The translations under genes and the position numbers were made by a program. Under the pieces are notes generated by a model. That model did no database searches and had not been told where the DNA came from. It was given only the letters and a program-made list of their open reading frames with translations. Positions 26,101 through 35,358 of a stretch of DNA of 64,000 nucleotides are shown piece by piece. The DNA is from Cliona cf. orientalis (Eukaryota > Porifera > Demospongiae > Clionaida > Clionaidae): contig OZ005700.1 in the NCBI GenBank assembly GCA_963930775.1, positions 7,078,609 to 7,142,608 of the forward strand. The letters run 5' to 3'. Position 1 is the stretch's first letter; each line of letters begins with the position of its first letter.

Positions 26101-29100
26101 GCTTCAACGTTTCCATTCTGGACGATTTATCATTCGAGTCCACCGAACAATTATCAGTCAATCTCTCAACCAATGTCAGTCGTGTCAACCTGATCACAAC
26201 CTCGATTCTAATTGAGATTAGGGACAACGATACCATCACTGTTGGCCTGAATCAGACAGACTTTGCTATAGTTGAAGAGCTACAGTCGGGAGGTGTTAGC
26301 TTCACCGTGTGTACAGTGTTGACTGGTAGGCTTGAGAAGACTGTTGTTGTCCATCTATCCAGCCAACCCATTTCTTCAGCAGGTAAGCAGCTAGTCCAGA
26401 TAGGTGGGGCTAGTATATAACTAAGTTACTTCCAATCTTGCACTTCTTAAGAGGGAAACGTAATCCAACTTTTTTTTTATTCTCTCTCTCCTCTCTCTAC
26501 CCCACTCTTTTCTCCCTCTCCCTCCCTACCTCCCTCTCATTCTAGCCAATGAGCAGGACTACAATTCCGTGAACGAGTTTCTCACCTTTGAACCTTTGGA
26601 GGCCTCAGAGCAGTCCATCTGCCATCCAGTGGTTGTCCACGACGACCGTGAAGTTGAGGGGGCAGAATTCTTCAAGCTTCTTCTGACAACCAGTGATCCC
26701 GCAGTCTTCCTAAACCCTGCCAGTGCTACAGTCACCATCACTGAGGGAGATGGTAAGCTTACCAAAATTAATAGCCAAATTCGGCTACTGTTTAGTGACG
26801 TGCATGTACATGTAGTAGCAGGCAGCCTCATTTCCAGGCTTTCCCCAGTTTTTCCGTGTCTTGTACAGAAACAGTGACACCTGGGTCCAGCCCTAGTGCA
26901 CAAGTATTTCTGAAAGGAGAATAACTGCCCAAAAAGTTGACGTGAATTGCATTTTCTTTTCTTTTCCTTGTTCAGTTGTTTGTGTGGCCAATGCTTTGGA
27001 CAGCTCCCGTGGTTACTTTGAGTGGCCACAGACATACCCCAGCGAGACGGCAAAGATCCCCTGCAAGGAAGGGGGTGCGGCCACCAGGGTCTGCTCCATC
27101 AGTGGACGCTGGGAAAACCCCAATCTGTCAAACTGCCAAGTCAGCGCTGCCAAGCTCTTTAAGTACCTCATGATGGTAAGTAAAACTCAGAACAAGATTG
27201 TTAGTTGTGTACTGTAGTGTAGAGCAGAGCTGTGTTGTGTAGTTATAATTATTATGCTTGAACGCAAGAAATTGTGGGTTTCCAATATGATCATGTCACT
27301 GTTCTTTATTTCCCATCACAGAACCCATTCACTGAAGAGAACTTTGCGGAGCTACTCTACGCAGTGCAGCTGCTCGAGGACAGCAGAGACCCGGTCTTTG
27401 AGACAGAGTACATGTTCGTTGTTCTCTCCTACTTTGAACAGTTCAATACCAAAGTCTCCATCGAGAATAAAACCATCACTCTAGAGGTATTTCACCTAGA
27501 ATTAATTTTGTAGTGCCATGATATTATGTTAATTTTTCTCTCTTGGCAGCTGTTGGAGACTACGCTCCGAGTTATTGATGGAGTCCAGAAGTGGCCTGGC
27601 AATGTCGTCCAAATGTACTCCTCAAGGTAAATTATTTTAGTCACCAATATTATCTTTAATAGGCGTAAAGTTTAGCTTGCTTAATTTTGACGAGCTTGTC
27701 TATTGTATCCTCCAGATTTATGAGGTACGCTGAAGACCTCATCAGTGCCTATGTCGCAGCTACAGATACAACTTCATTTGAGCGTGGGCTGAAGTACTCC
27801 AGTTTCTTCTTTGAGAAGGTAGGTACATTGTTATATACCTGATTCTTGTCTTGAATGAGGAATGAGTGGTTAAGGAATACCACTGAAGCTGTTCACAAGT
27901 TTTGTTACAGATCTGTGACTAGAGATCTCTGAGTGTTAATTAGAGTGTTAATTGATTTAGTAGCCCCATTCCAAGTGTTAAGCCCAGAATATGGTGTAAC
28001 ATTGAAAAGCTGAGAGCCTGCCATGGGAACGAGGAAAGAATTTGCAAATTCATCGTTTTTCTTCTTTTGTGTGTGTGTTTATGTTCATAGGGTGATTCAA
28101 AGACGGTGCTTCCCAATGACAAACCAAAGACCGTACAGTACACCAAAGACAGCACGTCCGGTAGCTACGTCCGAGTTCCAGAGTCAGTGAATGCCGACAG
28201 TAGTGCACTAAGGAGCAGCATCACCCTCCCTCCATCCCTCGGGACTCTACTCACCATCAACGACAACAGCAGCAGCAGCAGCAATGTTGGGATGATCTTC
28301 AGCATGTACGAGACGGGGGTCATGTTCCCCATTGCCGAGGGAAATGGTGCCCGGAGAAACGAGACCAATGTATCGTCAGTCATTTCAGCCACTGTCCTCG
28401 GTCGAGCCGTGCAGAATCTTAAGGACAACATCACATATACCATCTACTTTGGAGAAAATGTGAGTCAATTTATTTAATGGTTGCGATTGTGATTTCAAGA
28501 TATTGTATATTCTGACACAAATATTTAGGCTCGAAATTTGTCTGGTGTGATTTGTGTGTCCTGGGACTTCAATGCAGCTGGTGAGACTACTAATATTATT
28601 ATCATGTGGCCCTATGATAATATTATAGCTTTGATTATTGGAAAGGAAATGTGTATTAATCGGAATGTATTTTCTTGCGTGTTGCACACAGATGGGCGTG
28701 GGAATTGGACCAGCAAGGGTTGCAGTAATCAAACGGATGGCTCTGGTGGCAATGTGACCTGCTCTTGCAACCATCTTACCAACTTCGCTGTCCTTGTGGT
28801 AAGCAGGGCTACTGCCTTAAAAACTTGTATATAGAAGGCTAGAAAATATTTAATTTTTTATCGGTGATATTTCCTTAATTTAGGATACTCGCCCGAAGCC
28901 TGTGGAGGCCCCACTTAGTGTTGACGTTGAGTCTACTCTCAGCGTTATTTCCATCATTGGAGTTGCTGTGTCCATTCTTGGTCTCCTCCTCACCATCATC
29001 ACACTGCTGGCATTCAAGTGAGTAACGTAGTTACCTTAAATTAGTTGCAAGAATTTCATCTTCTCCCTCCCTCTCTCTCTCTCTCAAAAGGAAACTTCGT

Positions 29101-30614
29101 CAGCGTGATAGTACAGTTCTTCGCATCCAATTCTGCATCTCGGTGATTCTTATGCTTCTAAGCTTTGTTGCTGGTGTTCGACAGGTGGGGCTGTTCGCAG
29201 TGTGCGTGACCGTCTCTGCTCTGATTCACTACTTCACCCTGGTCAGCCTCATGTGGATGGCCGCCGAGGCCTTGCTCATCTTCCAAAAGGCCATCATCTC
29301 AACAAACGTCAACTACAAGTACTTCATCATTGTCTCTCTCATCTGTTGGCGTAAGTGATTATATCTTCAATCGCTATTTTTTTTTTGCCAGTTTATGACT
29401 ATTTTTTCTCCCTCTCTTCACTCTTTAGTGCTGCCAATCCCTGCTGTGGTGGTACCAATTGGGCTCAACCGCGACTTTGTGACTCATGATGAATTGTAAG
29501 TCAAATGATTTGAATCTCTCAAGATCTCTCCATTTATTATTACTATTATCTTCTCTATAGCTGTTTTATAAGCCATGGAATTGTGTTCTACGCTGCCTTC
29601 CTTGGACCCATTGCTGCCATTCTCATCTTCAATCTCCTCATCTTCCTGGCTGTCGTCTGCGTTGTGATTCGTCACTCCTCTCAGCGCTACAAGAACACTC
29701 AGAAGCACTCCAAGAGAAAGGGAATCGTGCTGACAATGCTCAATATCATAGCAGTCTTGGTTCTCTTTGGACTCACTTGGCTCTTTGGCGCATTCACAGT
29801 CAACCAAAACATCGTCCCTATTGGAAATACCGAACTTTTTGAATTCTTATTTGTCGTGTGCAACTCCCTACAAGGTTTCTATGTGTTTATATTCTTCGTT
29901 GTACTGGCAAAGGAGACCCGGCAACTCTGGCTGGAGACGTGCGGCTGCCGCAAGAAGAAAGAGGATCTACCCGACATAGACGTGGAGTCAATACCCGGGA
30001 CACCCTCCGTCTCGAGAGTACCCTCGCTGAGGCGACCCGTCAGGCCATCGTTCAACATCGACGAGTACGGGAAGCGCCTCGAGCAGCTGACCGTGGACAC
30101 GCCTGATACCCGAAAGAGAATGAACAGTTGGGACATCATGTACGTGATGCCGCAGAACCAATTCCACATCTTGTTCTCCGGCAGCCACGAAGTCCAGCAG
30201 CAGCAACAGCAGCTTCCTGAGCAAAGAGAACAGGAACAAGAGGAGGACATCGAGAAAGAGCTAGAACTACCCCTTCCCCAAGATGGCGGAGAGCTGGGTC
30301 TAGATCAGGACAATAGATCGACAGCAGATTCTGGGATCATGGACGATAAGGCCAAGTCCACCCCTTCCCCCATATTGGGGAGACCACGTGATGTTGAGTT
30401 GGCACACCCCCAGCCCGGGGGAACACCGCACCACGTCCACAGCGTGAGTGGGGTCGGGTACATATCGGACGAAGAGTCGGCCGAGGATGATGCAACAAAT
30501 GGAAAACTTAATAAACAAACCAAGTCACATGATCAGTCACGTGACAGCATTGAACTAGGTGGACACTCAGCATCAAGACATAGTCTTGATGTAGTCGAGA
30601 CGAGCAAGGTTTGA
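11198..30614 (+). CDS. Adhesion GPCR with NIDO domain and 11 Calx-beta repeats
   Basis: Thirty-one exons (11198-11404, 12122-12409, 14013-14268, 19670-19816, 19939-20181, 20608-20748, 21068-21421, 21692-21910, 22210-22344, 22547-22774, 22924-23073, 23148-23378, 23456-23593, 23673-23945, 24131-24475, 24552-24695, 24866-25198, 25295-25657, 26029-26382, 26546-26752, 26976-27175, 27322-27486, 27550-27626, 27716-27818, 28091-28459, 28529-28580, 28692-28798, 28884-29017, 29091-29350, 29429-29495, 29561-30614) give one 2447-aa frame. Order: signal peptide (1-24), NIDO-like domain (about 65-250), 11 Calx-beta repeats (251-1585, each ending near a DDD/DND acidic turn), a short cysteine module with WENPNLSNC like an HRM/CCP fold (1586-1640), GAIN domain, GPS with CNHLTNFAVLV (cleavage expected between L and T, codons 28775-28780), seven TM helices with FGLTWLFGAF and SLQGFYVFIFF, and a glutamine-rich tail ending TSKV. 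Vertebrate ADGRV1 also carries Calx-beta repeats but, to my knowledge, no NIDO. Ligand and function are unknown. Confidence 0.92.
12410..14012. other. Receptor intron 2, purine-rich start and pyrimidine-rich end
   Basis: The intron begins with a GA-rich tract (about 12428-12475) and ends with a CT-rich minisatellite (about 13783-14010). These tracts are complementary and could pair in the RNA. No exon is recognised between them. Confidence 0.6.
13783..14010. repeat. CT-rich minisatellite, about 76-bp unit
   Basis: Homopyrimidine sequence with an internal period of about 76 bp: the landmark CTTCTCTTCG occurs at 13871 and 13947. It forms the polypyrimidine tract of the receptor exon-3 acceptor. 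Reading frames through it give serine/leucine/proline runs that are not genes. Confidence 0.8.
14269..19669. other. 5.4 kb receptor intron between NIDO and Calx-beta exons
   Basis: The donor follows codon CCA-G at 14268 and the acceptor ends CACAG at 19669. No further domain-coding exon is recognisable. It separates the NIDO-coding block from the Calx-beta block, which fits an exon-shuffling join. Confidence 0.55.
20801..20932. repeat. MITE-like element with TACARTGGAACCCC ends
   Basis: The left end TACAATGGAACCCC and the right end GGGGTTCCCTGTA are inverted repeats, continued by CCTCTAT / ATAGAGG. About 130 bp, inside receptor intron 6, no coding capacity. Confidence 0.65.
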
Positions 30615-31015
30615 TTTTTGCAACATTCTTATTGATCATTTATGTGATTGTCTGATTTTATTATCATCTTCACATGCAATTAAATTTTGCATAACTGCCC
30701 CTGTAATCATCATTTAATAATTAATTATTGTACAATGTAATGAAGTGCAGCAATACAACATTAAAATTAATGAAATTTGAGGTGTTCACTATGCGATCTT
30801 AAAACGTGCAATAAAACAAACATCTGGTATATACATATAACAATTATAATGGCATTGCAATAACAAAAACTTGTGCATGTGCTGGTACTTAATGGCATTG
30901 CACAACAAACAAAATTAATGACATTGTGGTACACACAAACAGCATTGCATTTGATTCATGCAATAAAACAGACATCTGATACAAACGGCATCGCAGTATT
31001 ATCACTAGCAGCTGG
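30615..31015. other. Convergent 3' region between receptor and SLU7
   Basis: The receptor (+) and SLU7 (-) end tail to tail 401 bp apart. AT-rich, with several AATAAA words (near 30812 and 30961) and the motif ATTGCA repeated several times. It probably holds both 3' UTRs. Confidence 0.5.
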
Positions 31016-34000
31016 CTATCTCTTGAGGAAGTCGGCCATTGGGTCCTCCGTTCGTCTTCTCTTGAGTCTGAAGGCCTCCATCTCTTCCTCGGTTGGCTCC
31101 CTGCTCTGGTCCGCCTTCATCGAGTGGTAGGGTCTCTTCCGCTCGTCCATGGTCATCAGTCTGGCCACCTCCTTCTCCCTCTCCTCCTCTGCCATCAGTG
31201 CCTGCATAGCCAGGAGAAAAATTAACAATAGTCAAAACCTGATCAGCCAAGTAACTTACAGTATCTAATAGCTTAGTACATGTAGCTATTATTAATTTTC
31301 ACCCCAAATATTAGGCTACACAATGGGCAGTGGGATAGTGTCCATATCACCGGAATACTGTCACCCAATTCCAGAATTCAGTACTTTAATAATTGAGATT
31401 AAGAGTGTCAATCATGGTGCAGAGAAAGTCAATGTTACATAATCATTATTACCCTTCTCAACATGACATAGACCAAAAGCCATAATATAACATACCTCTC
31501 TCAGTCTCTCTTCTTTGGCAGCTTTCTCTTCTTCATCCTTTCTTCTCTGCTCCTCCTTCAACTCCTTCTTGCTCTTCTTCTTGAGGTTAGCTTTGTGTTG
31601 CTCGACAAGCGACTGTGGTTCTCTCTCACTCTCTCCCTCTCCCTCCTCCTCCCCCGAGTTCTCATCCACCATGTATGTCCGGTGCTGGCTGGCCTATACA
31701 AGTATATTATAGTATCCATCCATATAGCATACGTACAAGCCAACTTAACGACCTTTACCTATCGCATTCATGTACACTGGTACATAATATTATACATGCT
31801 GATGTATCTAAAGTATAGCTTACCCTGTTGGCTAGTCTCCCAGCCATGCCCGTGCAGTAGGAGCCCTTGATGAGGGAGTGGCAACAGTAGTAGCCCCACC
31901 TCCCGTCCTGCCAGTAGGAACCCCACACACTCTGTGGAGAGAGAGAAAACCAAAATTAAATTTCGGGCTTAAGCTTCAAATTCCACCCATTTCTTTGCAT
32001 GTAGTCCACGATATGTACTCACGAGAGCTCTACTTTGACAATAAGCTTACTGTGTGATTGTTGACATAGACATCTTCCTCGTACTTTGACTTTGCCACTG
32101 CTCTCTCTTGCCCCTTCGTTACGTTGCCCAAACGAGAGTACTCGACGTAATGCTCTGTCTGTGCCAGCAGCAGCTCCATTGGCGGAGCATCGAGGTGCTC
32201 CTCTCCTCCGTACTTCTCCAGGACACTCTGCTGCTGCTCACTCTTAAAGTCATCCTTCTTCACCTTGAACTCCTTGTGCATCATCTCCAGCTTGGTGGGG
32301 TCGGCGAGAGGATGGATGTCTGTACCATGCTCGTATGCCTCCCACGCAAACACTGTGTGTGTGTGTGTGTGAGGAGGGGGTGGTGGGGGGAGGGGGAGGG
32401 AGAGGGGAGGGAGAGGGGGAGGGGTGAGGAGAGGAAGAGAAATTTGATTAGCTTCTTTCTGAGCCAATGTACAGTGTAGTATCTTACTCTGAGTGCGAGC
32501 AAAGTCCTTCACATCTCCTGAGTGTCGCACAAAATTTTCACCAGCATACCTAAGCCTATAATAACAAAATTAATTTGCTATTTCTCACTCCTATATAGCA
32601 GCAAAATATTGTGACTTACTCAGATGGATCCTTAATGTTTTTGAAAGGGTTTTCACGCATTGATCGTGTCTTGGGGTCGTAGAAGGCGGAGTTTGGGTCC
32701 AGATTATATAGGTACTTGGCCGTGTCTTCTCTGATACGTAGATTCCTCACGGTTATGCGAGTCTTAGGATCAAATTTCTGTCCGGCCATATCTGCTTGGT
32801 CAGCATATTTCTCCTCGTCTCCGCTGTCATCACTGTCGTTAATGGCTTCCTGTCAACGAGCACAAAGGTCAAAAGGTCACTATAATTATTATCATCACGG
32901 AATATGAGCTGTACAGATAGAATTACCCATTTCTGAATGACCTCTGCTACCCTTTCCCAGTCAAAACCAACCCTATTGCCAAACTCTAAACCCTAACCTT
33001 TGCCTAATGACTACCTTGTAGTCCAAACTGTCAATTATGCACTCTTGACAATGTCCGTACAGAACTCTGTTAGCGATCGGACACACATACATACCTTTAT
33101 AGAGGACTCGGATAGTTTCCCAGAGAGTAGCTCAGATTGCAGCTTCTCTGCCTTGAGTTGCTGCTTAGCCGTCTCTACCTTACGGTACTCCTCTATGACC
33201 GCCTGGTGATCGTCAGGGTTGTACCCATTCCACCGATCCCTCTTGGCGTCGTAGGAGAATGCCAGGTTTGGCTGGAGATGCTCATCTGGCCTGATATCCT
33301 TGCCGGTGAACTTTGCACCCACCTTACGAGGCCTCTGTAGACAGTCAAATATTACAGAAAATCGTCAGGATATACATGTATAATATAGCTAGCAATAATT
33401 TTTCCAGCATGAACTGCGACACCAAAATTTATCGATTTGCAAGTAGGTCAAAGCTATATACACACTCTCCAAAATTATAGTGAGCACTGATCCGTACCAC
33501 AACACTTTCAGGTTTAGCTACCTCACCTCTAAACAGTCTTTCTTCTTGTGTGTCATGGAGCCGCAGTTCTCACAGGCTCCCTTCCGGTATTTTGTGGCAA
33601 CCTTATCCTTGACCACACCCTTCTTGTACCACTCCTCAATGGAGCTGAAGCTCTTCTGCTTCTCTTCCTGGGGTCGCTGATGTGTCAGTGATGGACGATT
33701 CAAGCTCACGTACCACGGAGCCTGGGAGATGTACTGGGGAATGTGAGGGTTGATGTCCCTGTGGGTGGAAGTGAATAGAATGGTTTATGATGGAAGAAAA
33801 TCGTTAGCTGAAGGACAGGATTTAACACCAGAAATTAAAACATCAGATCGATTGGCTTTAATATTATAATAATAAAATCACAGTCTTCCTCGAAATTTTA
33901 GCCTATTAAATATAGTTGGAGACTCATTCATGTCTGTGTTCATAGCAACCAAACTGTACTAGAGCACCACAGATCCTTTGCTCCACAAATTTTAATATAA

Positions 34001-34140
34001 TTTCTTTTGATGAAGATTCCCTACCTTCCCTCCTCGTCGACCTCTGCCGGAGCAGTACCAGCCTTTCTGGCTTCCTCGAGCTCTTTCTTCTTCCGCCAGT
34101 CCTCTCGAGAGAGCTTCTGCCCTGACGCTGCTCCAGACAT
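31016..34140 (-). CDS. SLU7: Pre-mRNA splicing factor SLU7
   Basis: Nine exons on the minus strand (34140-34025, 33758-33527, 33334-33095, 32849-32620, 32549-32488, 32352-32051, 31931-31824, 31693-31496, 31201-31016) give 557 aa; human SLU7 has 586. The zinc knuckle [16 protein letters not shown] is intact, followed by [13 protein letters not shown]. Other conserved blocks are LFAWEAY-like [25 protein letters not shown] and [17 protein letters not shown], and the C-terminal [10 protein letters not shown] and [19 protein letters not shown]7 acts in the second catalytic step of splicing, where it helps select the 3' splice site. The start codon is 152 bp from that of BORCS7 on the other strand, so both likely share a promoter. 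Confidence 0.95.
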
Positions 34141-34292
34141 CCTGTCAGATCCAACAGAAGTAGCTAGCTAGGTACGTGCTTGTTTCGTTGTGGTGACAGT
34201 ACGAAATTTCTATAGTTTTCGTATAATTGGAAATTAATTTTTTTTTTTACAATTGTTCTCCAATTATCCGAAATCATAGAACGATTGAAAGT
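34141..34292. promoter_or_regulatory. Putative bidirectional promoter SLU7 / BORCS7
   Basis: Only 152 bp separate the two divergent start codons, so the core promoters of both genes must lie here or overlap the 5' UTRs. No TATA box is obvious. Confidence 0.6.
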
Positions 34293-35154
34293 ATGGCGTC
34301 CACCCCTCAGAGCCCAAGCCAGAGTCTCAGCTATAGCATAGCTGGACCGCGTCGCAGGGAGCCTCGCAACAAGCCGAGCAACGTGACGAAGGAGAGAATC
34401 AACACCCTGATTCAGCAGCAGGTCAATGAGAGTGGAAAGATAGCTCGACAGCTCTGCCAGCAATCAGGGTCTCGTGATGTAAGTTCACAACAATATTATC
34501 TGCGACTAGCCAGCTTGTTGAGCTCTCTTGTATTAAATAGATATTACTAAAGTCAGCTAAGAAGATGGCTCATCAAGAAACAGCAATGGAAAATACACTG
34601 TTGGTGAGTTTGCAAACCACTTGGGACTAGACACGGTGCAAATACCTCTACCTTGTCTACATACCATGTATGTGGTATAGAATATTAATTTGAAGAATTG
34701 GAAAGGCCTGGGGATGTTAAGGTTGAAAAGTTATATTTATATCATTGATTATACTTTTGACAGAATCTTCGTCATATTGAGCAGTTGTTGGATAAAGCAC
34801 TTATACAGTAAGTTAATACCTGGCCACACCATAATCTCATTTCACACTCTACTCATGATTACCATAAAAGTTATAATTACAGCGCAAAAAAAATAATTCA
34901 GAACTGCATTTGGTGCTCCCGTTAGAGCGTTTAAAAATTACTTAAGGCGCCAGTTTTCATATCTCTGACTGTACTAATCCAATGCCAAAATTAATGGTAC
35001 TTACATTAGGGCGGCACTGTAATTAGAACTTTTACCTTTTACGGTACTGTACTGTTACAGAGCAAACACTATTGGTCACTCTATGGAGCAGACTAGTGTG
35101 GTACAGGAACAGATCAAGGGTCTCACTAGTACTGGAGGAACGGGTGTCATGTGA
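34293..35154 (+). CDS. BORCS7: BLOC-1-related complex subunit 7
   Basis: Four exons (34293-34478, 34541-34603, 34764-34807, 35061-35154) encode 128 aa. The part LLKSAKKMAHQETAMENTLL ... IGHSMEQTSVVQEQIKGL resembles human BORCS7 (LGQAARNMVLQEDAILHSED ... NVEQSSDLQDQLNHLL) in spacing and heptad pattern. The N-terminus is longer and basic. BORCS7 is a small helical subunit of the BORC complex, which recruits ARL8 to lysosomes and drives their kinesin-based movement to the cell periphery. The assignment rests on a short helical protein, so it is less certain than its neighbours. Confidence 0.72.
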
Positions 35155-35358
35155 CCAGAACACCTCCTAACCCAATCAACTCAATGGCCACTCATGCTTG
35201 TTCAGATGCACGTGAATTTGTACAGTATTAGTGATCCAGTATCAAGCCACCAGTCATCGTGATGAAAAGCTATGCTTTTTTATGGACAATAAAACTAATA
35301 TTTAAATAGTATTATTTCGAGTACAAAAATATGTTACTATGCACAAAAATAACTGTTG

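Noticed and set aside
28613-28690. Retained intron between the exons at 28580 and 28692
   Set aside because: Reading through breaks the conserved GPS region; splicing gives AADGRGNWTSKGC in frame.
11198-30614. Direct orthology to ADGRV1
   Set aside because: Calx-beta repeats and the 7TM agree, but no EPTP/LamG modules are seen and a NIDO is present. Only a tree of the 7TM part could decide.
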